A stretch of DNA of 29,198 bases from Lachnospiraceae bacterium UBA7480 (GCA_002479655.1 DLOQ01000165.1:24361-53558); one strand, 5' to 3'; counted from the first letter of the stretch, positions 7,504-16,453 are shown. The notes: generated by a model not told the origin, from the sequence alone. Program-made: numbers and translations.

Positions 7504-8460
7504 ATGAAGGATGAGATAAAAGGCAATCAGATAAGTCGAGTATTAAAGATCTATTCCAAGCTATCCGACGGCTATGTTGTGAACAAGGCGGAAGAAGCTA
7601 AATTGTATGGAGTAAATGAGCGGAGTATTCAGCGTGATATTGATCATATAAGGAATTATCTTTCGGAAGAAGCTGATAGGACTGGTGTTGTTAAGACTAT
7701 TGTGTATGATAGGATAGAAAAAGGATATAGGCTGGATGCGCTCTATCAGCTTCGACTTCAAAACAGTGAGGTTTTAGCTCTTTGCAAGATTCTTCTTGAC
7801 AGCAGAGCATTTACAAAGGAAGAAATGGTTGCGATGTTGGATAAGCTCATTACTTGTTGTGTTCCAGAGGTCAATCAAAAGCGGGTGAAGGATCTGATTA
7901 GGAACGAAGAATTTCATTATGTTGAACCCCGGCATAAAACAAAGTTCATTGAGCAAATGTGGGACTTGGGACAGGCGATTAGCGAATCCCGATACATCGA
8001 AGTGGACTATTATCGAATAAAAGACAAGCAGACGGTTCACAGAAAGCTTCAGCCGGTAGCAATTATGTTTTCTGAGCATTACTTTTACCTGACGGCATTT
8101 ATCCCGGACGAAGAAGTAAGAAAAGACTTTGATTTACTGAATGATTCTTTCCCGACCATATACCGGATTGACCGTATCAAATTGCTTAAGGTATTAGATG
8201 AAAGGTTCTATATTCCTTATAGCAACAGGTTTGAGGAAGGAGAATTTAGAAAGCGAATCCAGTTTATGTATGGTGGAAAACTTAGGAAGGTAACATTTCG
8301 ATATACGGGAATTGATATAGATGCTATTCTCGATCGTCTTCCGACGGCTAAGATACTGGATGAAGATAATGGCTCTTATACTGTCAGCGCAGAGGTTTTT
8401 GGTGAAGGTATAGATATGTGGTTGAGAAGTCAAGGAGACTATGTTCAGCTAATAAACTAA
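7504..8460 (+). CDS. HTH and WYL-domain transcriptional regulator
   Basis: This 318-residue protein starts with a winged-helix DNA-binding domain (about residues 8-60, with VNERSIQRDIDHIRNYL as the recognition part), continues through a helical linker, and has a WYL domain at about 145-235 including HRKLQPVAIMFSEHYFYL and YRIDRIKLL, followed by a WCX-like C-terminal domain ending at the stop. WYL proteins sense nucleic acids or nucleotides and often control phage-defence and other conflict operons. The gene has a good site, AGGAGGG, before ATG 7504 and is only 15 bases upstream of the dynamin gene, so it is the first gene of that operon and its likely local regulator. Confidence 0.88.
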   Translation: MKDEIKGNQISRVLKIYSKLSDGYVVNKAEEAKLYGVNERSIQRDIDHIRNYLSEEADRTGVVKTIVYDRIEKGYRLDALYQLRLQNSEVLALCKILLDSRAFTKEEMVAMLDKLITCCVPEVNQKRVKDLIRNEEFHYVEPRHKTKFIEQMWDLGQAISESRYIEVDYYRIKDKQTVHRKLQPVAIMFSEHYFYLTAFIPDEEVRKDFDLLNDSFPTIYRIDRIKLLKVLDERFYIPYSNRFEEGEFRKRIQFMYGGKLRKVTFRYTGIDIDAILDRLPTAKILDEDNGSYTVSAEVFGEGIDMWLRSQGDYVQLIN

Positions 8461-8475
8461 AGTGGAGGTTTTAGT

Positions 8476-10926
8476 ATGAGTAATCAGGTTTTGCAGATGA
8501 AGTATCATCCTGCCAAAAAAGAAGTTGTGTTTAGGCATTTTCAGAATGGAGATGAACGGCCTATACGTAAAGACAGTCGTTTGATGACCAAATACATGAA
8601 TAAAAAAGGTAAGTTTGTGCTTCAGGATTACGGTAATGAATTCTTTGATGACATAGCATATTCATGTAGTGGCGAGAAGGAAATCACAATGGAAGTAATA
8701 ACGACACAAGGAGATTTTGATGATTTTATGTCAATGCTGGAGTATTACAACGAGGGTGGTAAAGTAAAAATAACTGCGAAACTGATTGCTGAGTTGCCTG
8801 ATATGGAAAAAACATATGAGGCGGTTAAGAAGCATGGTCTTGAATCCATGGATATTCTCAAAAAGCATAGAGGAGAATTTTATGATATTCCGCTTACTAC
8901 GGATGAAGTAAAGGAATGCGTTGATAACTTTGCAAAGGAAGTTCTTGAGGCAACAGAAGATATTGACGAAAAAATAAATAGTTTAGAGCAGAATGTAGTA
9001 AACATCTGCTTTTCTGGTGTATATAGTGCTGGAAAATCAATGCTTATCAATTCTATTCTTGGCTATTCAGTTCTCCCGGAAAACATAATGCCTGAAACAG
9101 CAGCAATGTTTAGAATAAAGAGCCCGGAAAAAGATGGAAGTATAAGAACCGTCTTTGACATTAAAACAGATCATTCTGAGATTGTTTGGGATGAAAATGA
9201 ATCAATTTTTGAGTTTGTTGCTGGCCCTGCTGAAAGTGATTGCAGAAAACGGATTCAGGATGTTATTTATGAAAACAAGGATACACCCTGTTACTATCAG
9301 TTGAGGTGTATTCTTGATATTTTGAATAATGAAAAGGATGTATTAAGAAATATCGACGTGTATTATCCTATTCCTTTAGATAGTGATAGATTGCAGTTCA
9401 CTATTTTTGATACTCCTGGTACAGACAGTGATGATGATGAACATCAGAGGATTCTTAAAGATGCACTCTCTGAACAGACGCATTCAATCCTTGTTTTCGT
9501 CGTATCGCCTAATAACTTAAAAGGCGGTGGAAATAAGACTCTTTTAAGGTATCTGAGTGATGCGGAGAAAAAAGAAAGCAAGTCAACGATAGATTTGGGA
9601 AGATCACTCTTTGTTATCAACATGGCGGATATGCTTACCGGGGAGGCTCAGTTCATTAAGCTTAAGCAGGCAGATATTGAAGAAGAAGGGCTTGACCCTA
9701 TTAAACTGTCTGATAAGAAGATATTCTTTACTTCAGCAAAGTATGGTTACGCTTCTCAGGCTGTAAAAAATGGTGTTGCGTCTGAACAAGAAGAATTTAC
9801 TATTTCAGCCCAGAGTGGTGCAGTCACTAATGAGAAATTTGGGTGTTACTACAGATATGATCAGTGTGCCACATCTGAGTTTGCAACGAACAAGTTGCTA
9901 TCCACATGTACCGAAGCATTTAATTCAGCGATGGCTGATGGGAATATGAGTGAAGCAGTCTGGATTGCATCTGGATTGTATGCGCTTCAAAAGGAAATAA
10001 TACTGTATGGAATTAAGTATGCATCAGCGGTAAAGGCATATTCTATTATTGATGGAGTTGACAAGGCATTAGCAAGGTTGGAAAAGAATGCCTCATCATT
10101 AAAGCAACAAAACGAGGAAGATATTGAGAAAGTAAAGAAGGAAATAGAAACGATAATAGAGGCCGTAACAGGTAGTATAAATGAGGCACATAAAAAAAGA
10201 GAGCTTCCGAAAGATGGGACACTTCCTGCAGGCATTCTAAGTGAATTACAGCTGGATTCTGACTCGTTAAATAGATTTATAAACGAGGATGGTAAGTCTC
10301 GTTTGAAGAAAGTAATCAAAGGATTTCTAGGTATATTTAATAAGAAATGGGATGAAAAAGACAAGAAAAAGGTAAATGATGTAATTACGAATGTTGTAAA
10401 CGATTATACAAAGAGATTTAAGAATAATCGTAAAAAAAATCTTGAGACTGTCAGAGATGAATTTATAGCTGAAATTAAAAAAGCTATTGAAGAAAACGGG
10501 GGACTTAGTGATAAGGCAAAAGAGTACATTTCAACTATTGTACCTCCCGGAATTGAAGATTTTGATTCGGATTACAAATTTGCTCAAATATATGACAGAA
10601 GCAGGAAGACAGTCGGATTCTGGAAATTTGAGCATGAGGTTATTGACAAGGAAAAATTCTTGGAGAAAGCTGGTACAGAACTTCAAGGAATAGCTGATGA
10701 TCTTGCAGATGACTACAAAAAGAAATATCGGGAAGGATTAGATAGTCTTTTGAGCAAGGTTGAAGATGAATTCATCAAGAATATGAAACAGTATAATGTA
10801 ATGTTGCTTGCCAAGACGAAAGATAAAGAAGCAATGGAAAAATTAAAGGTCAAAATTGAGGCAACAGCGGAAGAACTTAAGAACTGTCAAGATAATCTTA
10901 ATAGTGTAATATGGAGGGAAAAATGA
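8476..10926 (+). CDS. Dynamin-like large GTPase
   Basis: This 816-residue protein has a unique N-terminal domain (about 1-150) and then a GTPase domain with all key motifs: P-loop GVYSAGKS (181-188), a switch threonine in PETAAMFRIK, DTPG (312-315), NMAD (382-385, the N-x-x-D guanine motif) and TSAK (419-422). The C-terminal half, from about 530, is charged and helical and probably forms the stalk. I see no membrane helix; an amphipathic stretch around RLKKVIKGFLGIF might touch lipid. Bacterial dynamins remodel or guard membranes and some act in phage defence. It overlaps the start of the tail-anchored protein gene, so the two are probably translated together. Start ATG 8476 follows GGAGG. 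Confidence 0.88.
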   Translation: MSNQVLQMKYHPAKKEVVFRHFQNGDERPIRKDSRLMTKYMNKKGKFVLQDYGNEFFDDIAYSCSGEKEITMEVITTQGDFDDFMSMLEYYNEGGKVKITAKLIAELPDMEKTYEAVKKHGLESMDILKKHRGEFYDIPLTTDEVKECVDNFAKEVLEATEDIDEKINSLEQNVVNICFSGVYSAGKSMLINSILGYSVLPENIMPETAAMFRIKSPEKDGSIRTVFDIKTDHSEIVWDENESIFEFVAGPAESDCRKRIQDVIYENKDTPCYYQLRCILDILNNEKDVLRNIDVYYPIPLDSDRLQFTIFDTPGTDSDDDEHQRILKDALSEQTHSILVFVVSPNNLKGGGNKTLLRYLSDAEKKESKSTIDLGRSLFVINMADMLTGEAQFIKLKQADIEEEGLDPIKLSDKKIFFTSAKYGYASQAVKNGVASEQEEFTISAQSGAVTNEKFGCYYRYDQCATSEFATNKLLSTCTEAFNSAMADGNMSEAVWIASGLYALQKEIILYGIKYASAVKAYSIIDGVDKALARLEKNASSLKQQNEEDIEKVKKEIETIIEAVTGSINEAHKKRELPKDGTLPAGILSELQLDSDSLNRFINEDGKSRLKKVIKGFLGIFNKKWDEKDKKKVNDVITNVVNDYTKRFKNNRKKNLETVRDEFIAEIKKAIEENGGLSDKAKEYISTIVPPGIEDFDSDYKFAQIYDRSRKTVGFWKFEHEVIDKEKFLEKAGTELQGIADDLADDYKKKYREGLDSLLSKVEDEFIKNMKQYNVMLLAKTKDKEAMEKLKVKIEATAEELKNCQDNLNSVIWREK

Positions 10927-11297
10927 TGAAGGATTATTTACGTAATGGATCAGTTTCTAGAAGCGAAATTGTGAATGATATCAAAAACGGAACTCTTGGA
11001 AGACAGGATATCGAAGAACTTGTTGCCAGAAAATCGGTAATGGATTCTTTTATCGGTTCAAATTATCCAAATAAAGTTGATAAAGATCAGTGGACAGAGA
11101 AGTATTTGGAAAAACTGGTTCTTGCTTCAGTAGCAGAGAGTTTTAACAGAGATTATCTCTTTTATCTTTATGATGTAGCAAAATATGTAAAGGACAATGC
11201 AAAGAAAAAGAGGGGACGCTTAAGTGTGGCTGCCATAGTTGCTGGTATTGTGATTATAGTTGTAATTGTATTAATAGTATTGGTTGTTAGAAAATAA
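10923..11297 (+). CDS. Tail-anchored membrane protein, dynamin partner candidate
   Basis: A protein of about 124 residues with a charged helical N-terminal region and one strongly hydrophobic helix at the very end (starting SVAAIVAGIVIIVV), followed only by VVRK. This is a tail-anchor layout that leaves the rest in the cytosol. GGAGGG (10913-10918) is inside the end of the dynamin gene; ATG 10923 overlaps the dynamin stop, and ATG 10926 has even better spacing, so either could be used. I recognise no family. Its overlap with the GTPase gene suggests it tethers the GTPase, or the ATPase downstream, to the membrane. Confidence 0.75.
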   Translation: MMKDYLRNGSVSRSEIVNDIKNGTLGRQDIEELVARKSVMDSFIGSNYPNKVDKDQWTEKYLEKLVLASVAESFNRDYLFYLYDVAKYVKDNAKKKRGRLSVAAIVAGIVIIVVIVLIVLVVRK

Positions 11298-11323
11298 TTC
11301 TTTAAGGAGAGGGAGAGGGTTGG

Positions 11324-14300
11324 ATGGTGGACAAAGTAACGGAAACGCTCGATAAGACGGTACTCTTGGATAATCTGTCCAAAATACTATATACCATAAA
11401 TAAAACATACTTCTCAAGGTTACAGGATGATTATGTCGTCCTGCCATTTGAAACATATAACAAGGGGAAAAATCAATTAAGCTATTCGGCAGATGTGAGA
11501 GCGTTAAGGATTGATCGATTTGTTTACAACTCATCTGAAAATAGTGCGGATTGTTTTCAAAATGTATTGAGCTTATATAGTGGTACATCTGATGCAGTTG
11601 CTTTTGTATTTAAGAGAACATTTTTGCATACGGAAATCTATGCTGTTATAAGGAGCGCACAAGCTGGGGACGGTGAATACAGTACTGATGGAATAAAAGC
11701 GCTCAAAGAAAGCTTTAGAGGTAATTTTCCAGGCAGTCATACGGAAATCATTGGTTTGAGTGAAAAAGATATTCTTGATCCAGAACAAATAGAGAAAGAA
11801 TTGTGGGATGGAATTGAAATCAGATCAATTGCTGCAACTTGTAATATCCCTTCTGCAAAATCGGAAAAATACTTAAGCCAGGGCATGGAAAAGGTTCTTA
11901 ATGGTATTGTTCCGAAGGATGAGCATGACGGATACATGATAATTGTATTGGCAGAGTCTTTAAGTAATACAGAAGTTGATTCTATTGCATCGGGATATGA
12001 AGAAATGGCTACATCTATTTATCCGTTTATTTCACATCAGTTTCAAGTGGGTGAAAGTGAAGCTAATACGACCGGTGAAATGAGTTCGGTTTCTGACACG
12101 GAATCGACAAGTACGGCGATTACCAAGACGCATTCAGTTAATATTGGTATTAATGGATCCCGGTCATCAAATATTTCTGGTGGAATAAGTGGTGGAGGAG
12201 TAATTGAGGGGATTGTAAATATATGCGGAAGTTTAACTACCAGTAGAGGAGAATCCAGAGGTGCAACTGCTGGTTATGGTTACAGTAGAAGTAAGACAGA
12301 ACAGAAAGGGCATGCCAGGACAGAAACATTTGGAACGCAGAAAAGTGTAACACTTGGAATGTCAGAAAGTACAACATATACTTATCAGTCATATGAGATA
12401 AAGAATATCCAAAGTAATTTGGAAATTCAAGCTGAGAGAATAAAAAAAGGCAAAGCGCTCGGTTTATGGCGATACACTTCTTTTGTATGTGCAGAAAACG
12501 CCATCATTAGTAAAAATGTTGCAAATGCACTTAGATCTGTGACGCAGGGAGAAACATCATATATTGAACCCTCAATAATACAAGAGTGGTCACACGAGGA
12601 AGTAAACGGTGTATCTCCTTTTAATGAGATAAAGGAATATGTAAGGTATTTTTTGCATCCGGTATTTACGAATTTGGAGGATGGAACACCAGTTTATTTT
12701 GCATCGTATGTTAATACGGCGGAACTGGTGAATGCAGTTGCATTTCCGCATACCTCGGTTGTGGATTTACCAATTATCAGTTGTGCACCGTTTGGAATGG
12801 AGCCTCATTCCTTGGACAAAATTGGTAGTGATGTGGAGATTGGTTGCGCATATCATATGTATGAAAAAAATGTGCAGCGTAAAATCTTTTTGGATAAAAG
12901 GGAGCTTACTAAGCATACATTTATTACTGGTTCAACTGGTTCGGGAAAATCCAATACCGTTTATTACCTACTAGATTCTCTCATTCAGGATCCGACTGTG
13001 AAGTTTATGGTTATAGAGCCTGCCAAGGGAGAGTATAAAGATGTATTCAGTCAAAAAGATAATGTGCATATTTATAGCACCAATCCTAATGTGGCTAAGT
13101 TGCTTAAGGTCAATCCGTTTGCATTTCCTGAAAAAGTGCATGTATTGGAGCATATCGATCGTTTGATAGAGATATTCAATGTCTGTTGGCCAATGTACGC
13201 AGCAATGCCGGTGATCTTAAAGGACGCTATTGAAAGATCTTATGTTTTATGCGGATGGGACTTGGTTAAGTCTGAAAACAAATATGGTAAGGATGTGGAT
13301 AGAATCTTTCCCTCATTTGCTGATGTTTTGACTGAGATAAAGGCTGTTCTTGATGAGAGTGAGTATTCTGATGAGAATAAGGGAGATTATATTGGATCTT
13401 TGTCAACAAGAGTAAGATCTCTTACAACAGGTATAAATGGTATTATTTTTGGCGGAGATTTCTTGGAAGATAAAGATCTATTTGAAGAAAATGTTATCAT
13501 TGATTTGAGCAGAGTTGGCGGATCGGAAACCAAGTCATTAATAATGGGTATTTTGATTTTAAAACTGCAGGAATATAGAGTTGGAACTGTTGCAATGGTT
13601 TCGGATAATCTTAATCATGTTACTGTTCTTGAAGAAGCACATAATATATTAAAGAGGACTACTTTTGAACAAAGTAGTGAGAGCTCAAACCTTATTGGTA
13701 AGTCTGTTGAGATGATTTCAAATTCCATAGCCGAAATGAGAACCTACGGAGAGGGATTTATTATCGTTGATCAGGCACCACAGCTCCTTGATATGTCTGC
13801 TATAAGAAATACAAACACAAAAATCATAATGAGACTGCCTGATTATGGTGATAGAGAGCTGGTTGGTAAAGCCGTAGGCTTGGATGAAAATCAGTTGAAA
13901 GAGATGTCTAGGTTTAAGCAAGGTGTAGCTGTTGTGTCGCAAAGCGGTTGGATTGAACCGGTATTGTGTGCAATACATGAATATTCTAAATATGATAAGA
14001 CTAAAAAGTACGCATGTCCAGTCAGAGTTGATGATGATAAAACTACGCCTGCCATATTGAAGATGATTATGACAAAGGAGATAACTCATTTTTCAAAGAA
14101 GAGTACGGAAGATCAGCAGAGATTTGTTAAGCAGATTATAAAATCAAATCTCAAAGGAAGCGTAAAGGCAACTCTGCTAGATTGCCTAAACAAAACGGAA
14201 GATATAGAACGATTACAGAAGTTGATTTATGAATTCTTTAATTCAAAGGAGTGTTTACGAAAAGCAGAGAGTATAACTGATGTTTTCGACTGGACGCATT

Positions 14301-14464
14301 ATGTTGTTTCTACGATTGCTCCCTCTATTGCAGAGTACCCGGCAAATCAGATAGATGCAGTAATAGCCTTAATACTAGCTGAACATGTATCGAGGGATGT
14401 GTCTTATAAGGGGTTTGCGACACAATATGCTCTGTATCTTAAAGAGAATGGAGGTGTTTTTTAA
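11324..14464 (+). CDS. HerA/FtsK-like ATPase with Ser/Gly/Thr-rich insert
   Basis: This 1046-residue protein has three parts. Residues 1-240 are of unknown fold. Residues about 242-355 are unusually rich in Ser, Thr and Gly, with repeated short units such as SRSSNISGGISGGG and GYSRSKTEQ. From about 500 comes a HerA/DUF87-type ATPase domain with Walker A GSTGSGKS (536-543), Walker B VTVLEEAHN (Glu 770-771), and the late motif VSQSGWIEPVLCAIHEY. HerA/FtsK ATPases form hexamers that pump DNA or protein. The insert recalls those of secretion-type ATPases, which would fit moving the HNH protein, but this is inference. A long purine-rich leader AGGAGAGGGAGAGGG precedes ATG 11324. It overlaps the next gene by one base. 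Confidence 0.82.
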   Translation: MVDKVTETLDKTVLLDNLSKILYTINKTYFSRLQDDYVVLPFETYNKGKNQLSYSADVRALRIDRFVYNSSENSADCFQNVLSLYSGTSDAVAFVFKRTFLHTEIYAVIRSAQAGDGEYSTDGIKALKESFRGNFPGSHTEIIGLSEKDILDPEQIEKELWDGIEIRSIAATCNIPSAKSEKYLSQGMEKVLNGIVPKDEHDGYMIIVLAESLSNTEVDSIASGYEEMATSIYPFISHQFQVGESEANTTGEMSSVSDTESTSTAITKTHSVNIGINGSRSSNISGGISGGGVIEGIVNICGSLTTSRGESRGATAGYGYSRSKTEQKGHARTETFGTQKSVTLGMSESTTYTYQSYEIKNIQSNLEIQAERIKKGKALGLWRYTSFVCAENAIISKNVANALRSVTQGETSYIEPSIIQEWSHEEVNGVSPFNEIKEYVRYFLHPVFTNLEDGTPVYFASYVNTAELVNAVAFPHTSVVDLPIISCAPFGMEPHSLDKIGSDVEIGCAYHMYEKNVQRKIFLDKRELTKHTFITGSTGSGKSNTVYYLLDSLIQDPTVKFMVIEPAKGEYKDVFSQKDNVHIYSTNPNVAKLLKVNPFAFPEKVHVLEHIDRLIEIFNVCWPMYAAMPVILKDAIERSYVLCGWDLVKSENKYGKDVDRIFPSFADVLTEIKAVLDESEYSDENKGDYIGSLSTRVRSLTTGINGIIFGGDFLEDKDLFEENVIIDLSRVGGSETKSLIMGILILKLQEYRVGTVAMVSDNLNHVTVLEEAHNILKRTTFEQSSESSNLIGKSVEMISNSIAEMRTYGEGFIIVDQAPQLLDMSAIRNTNTKIIMRLPDYGDRELVGKAVGLDENQLKEMSRFKQGVAVVSQSGWIEPVLCAIHEYSKYDKTKKYACPVRVDDDKTTPAILKMIMTKEITHFSKKSTEDQQRFVKQIIKSNLKGSVKATLLDCLNKTEDIERLQKLIYEFFNSKECLRKAESITDVFDWTHYVVSTIAPSIAEYPANQIDAVIALILAEHVSRDVSYKGFATQYALYLKENGGVF

Positions 14465-15075
14465 TGAACGGTGAGATTCACGATAATCTGGAACAGGGAA
14501 GATATGAACAGGAAACCGTAAAAGGTGTCAAAACAGAAGCAAACCTTCATATCTCGGAAACTGTTAAAATCCTTCAATCTCTATATGAGGGGATAAAGGA
14601 TTCTGGAAAAGAAGCTGATGCAAACGATGATGCTGAAAAGGACATCGAGAAGCTGACAAAGGAATACATAGAAGACTTAAAAAAGAACTCAGAATGCCCT
14701 GAAACAATCCCTGATGAGCCATTTAAGCCCGAAGACCTAAAGAAACGACCACCAGAGGAAACTAAAGAATTAAGAAAAGAGTTTAATAATACTGAAAAAG
14801 AAAGACTAATAGCTGAGTGGGAAAAAGAAAATGGTAGGGAATGGCCGGTTTACGAAAGCGACATATATAATGAATACGGCGAAATCGTGAAGAAAAAAGG
14901 ATGGAAGTACGATGCCCATCATATTCAGCCATTATCTATGGGAGGAAAAAATGAAGCAAGTAATATAACTCCATTGAGATATGATGTTCACAGTGATCAC
15001 AAAGGTGTTCATGCACCAGATTCACCATATGACAAGCTAGAAAAGCTTTTAAAGGAGGCTGAGACAGATGAATAG
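14464..15075 (+). CDS. HNH-family nuclease, toxin-like
   Basis: This 203-residue protein has a charged helical N-terminal region (about 1-110) and a C-terminal HNH-type domain with the metal-binding core YDAHHIQPLSMGG (His 152-153), then N and H residues in NEASNITPLRYDVHSDHKGVH. The layout resembles the nuclease tips of polymorphic toxins, including the AHHI-PLS-GG-N-NI-PL pattern. Its start TAATG shares one base with the ATPase stop and GGAGGT is just upstream. The next gene overlaps it by eight bases and looks like a SUKH immunity protein, which supports a toxin role. It could instead be a nuclease that acts on invading DNA. Product, target and secretion are not known. Confidence 0.8.
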   Translation: MNGEIHDNLEQGRYEQETVKGVKTEANLHISETVKILQSLYEGIKDSGKEADANDDAEKDIEKLTKEYIEDLKKNSECPETIPDEPFKPEDLKKRPPEETKELRKEFNNTEKERLIAEWEKENGREWPVYESDIYNEYGEIVKKKGWKYDAHHIQPLSMGGKNEASNITPLRYDVHSDHKGVHAPDSPYDKLEKLLKEAETDE

Positions 15076-15430
15076 AAAAGAATTTTTAGACTCTTTGAAT
15101 GATGTTTCAATTAGCGCCGATGTTAAGGGGAAGATGTCTATAGTATATTCTGATGTGCCCGAAATAATATTGAAGATTCTTACAAAATACCCAGCACCGG
15201 AGCTATTTGATGAAAATGAAAGTAGAACTTTATCATTAAATGAAGCGCTTCATGCTGAGGAGGATAATGGTGTACCGTTTAAGAGTAGGAACATCATCCC
15301 AATAGCAGATTTGGGAGATAACGATTATATCGTTTATGCTGGTTCTCAAAGAATGTGGTGTATGTACAATATTCTTGATGAAACGATGTTTAATGAAGAA
15401 GAAACATTTGAAAAATTGTTTTTGATTTAG
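15068..15430 (+). CDS. SUKH/SMI1-KNR4-like protein, candidate immunity
   Basis: A 120-residue acidic protein. The middle and end, IIPIADLGDNDYIVYAGSQR followed by WCMYNILDE and a C-terminal EEETFEKLF helix, resemble SUKH (SMI1/KNR4) domains, which often neutralise nuclease toxins by direct binding. The conserved feature is the two-strand IPIADxGDxDYIVY core. It overlaps the HNH gene by eight bases, with GGAGG at 15053-15057 about ten bases before its ATG, so toxin and antidote would be made together. A clear terminator follows within about 100 bases, so it closes the operon. The SUKH assignment is by eye and moderate. Confidence 0.65.
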   Translation: MNRKEFLDSLNDVSISADVKGKMSIVYSDVPEIILKILTKYPAPELFDENESRTLSLNEALHAEEDNGVPFKSRNIIPIADLGDNDYIVYAGSQRMWCMYNILDETMFNEEETFEKLFLI

Positions 15431-15532
15431 AGAAAAGTATACTAGATACAAGCATCATATTCTTGCAAAATCAATAAGATGACTTATAAAACCGTGTAAC
15501 AATAGTTCATTTAGTGATATTAAACGCATCAG

Positions 15533-15578
15533 AGTGTACCAAAATGAAGTAAAAAGTTCTTCAATTTGGTACACTTTT
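15533..15578 (+). terminator. Terminator closing the WYL-dynamin-HerA-HNH operon
   Basis: The left arm AGTGTACCAAAATGAAG (15533-15549) pairs with CTTCAATTTGGTACACT (15559-15575) at 16 of 17 positions around a nine-base loop, followed by TTT. It marks the 3' end of the cargo operon. Confidence 0.88.
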
Positions 15579-16453
15579 AATTTGCAAAAATTTTAATGTT
15601 TTTATATAAAAGGGGGTAGGGGGATATGCCCTCTGCAAGCAAATTTTCATAAGTTTCTGTTCAGAAAAACTTGTGAAAATTTTGCCTGTGGACGCCCGCA
15701 AGCAGTGCTTGCTATTCGTCCATGTGTCATGACACAGGCAGTGCTTGCTATGCCACTTCAAACTTTCCATAGGGAGTTTGCGGTTTTTGGCTGCATAGGC
15801 AGTCTGTCCAAAAACCATATAGGCGTTAATGTCAAAATTCTTCAAAGAAACTTTTTTAAATAGGCAGGTTTTTTGCATATTTATCATTTACAATGATGCC
15901 ATACAAAATATTTTAAGAAAGGTACCCATAGGGGACACTTCTTCTTTATAATCTCTGTGTGGGCATATTGTTCTTATATGCTTTTGGACTGACGGACAGA
16001 GCAGATAAAAACTGAATATTGTATCACATACAGGACGTGAGGATATGTGTAGCTACTATGCGGGTACGCCATGATATGCCTGCTCCGGATTGGTGACGGA
16101 GTGAACACGAAGAAATGCCAAACAGTGCATTGAAGTAAAGGCATGGAGCGAAAAATATTTGGCAAAATGCACAGCAAGTGTGCGGGGCGATGAAGCATAT
16201 CCGTGATAATGATACTTCCAGATTTCGGAGAAATCTTGAAATCTCGGTCAAAAAGATGACGGTGCGATTCCGATGTGGGCAGAGTAATGACCTGCCACTT
16301 GTATGTGAATTTATGGTATGAAAAATGTGAGGGTATAGCAGAGAAACTGCAATCTTTAAGATGATAAAAATCAGATAATAAATACAGCGTTAGGGCAGTT
16401 ATAAACTGGATAGTTTATGCTGCCTTTTTTTGCGTGCAGAAGGAGGGAACTGA
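15579..16453 (+). other. Hairpin-rich non-coding region, probable relic of a conjugative-element leader
   Basis: No gene of normal length is supported here. Structures seen: an imperfect inverted repeat of about 20 bases (15639-15685), a 14-bp direct repeat GCAGTGCTTGCTAT at 15702-15715 and 15738-15751, a perfect palindrome TGTGTCATGACACA (15723-15736), a nine-base stem GGTTTTTGG/CCAAAAACC (15782-15816) and a short stem AGATTT/AAATCT near 16221. Short protein-like stretches are broken by stops. From memory the layout resembles leaders in front of conjugation genes in Tn1549-like elements, but no conjugation gene follows. It could hold an oriT, an ncRNA, or neither. Confidence 0.45.
16394..16431 (+). 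terminator. Terminator or attenuator-like hairpin
   Basis: GGCAGTTATAAACT (16394-16407) pairs with AGTTTATGCTGCC (16412-16424) with one bulged base, and seven T follow. It is just upstream of an AGGAGGG, so it could be a leader attenuator for what follows rather than the end of a gene. Confidence 0.7.

Noticed and set aside
11324-14464. Calling the ATPase operon a known HerA defence pair or BREX/DISARM
   Set aside because: No SIR2, DUF4297, PglZ, BrxL or DrmA-like partner is seen; the partners are dynamin, tail-anchored, HNH and SUKH-like proteins.
7393-15505. 13-base identical repeat CGTGTAACAATAG at 7393-7405 and 15493-15505, around the cargo operon
   Set aside because: A 13-base match is expected several times by chance in 29 kb, and the flanks do not match, so I do not treat it as a cassette boundary.
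15561-15887. A 108-codon minus-strand frame in the hairpin-rich region
   Set aside because: It reads through the terminator and several palindromes, has no ribosome binding site and resembles no family I know.
16258-16330. Possible group II intron 5' end (GTGCGATTCC)
   Set aside because: Only the first few bases fit; no domain V, no reverse transcriptase and no 3' boundary found.
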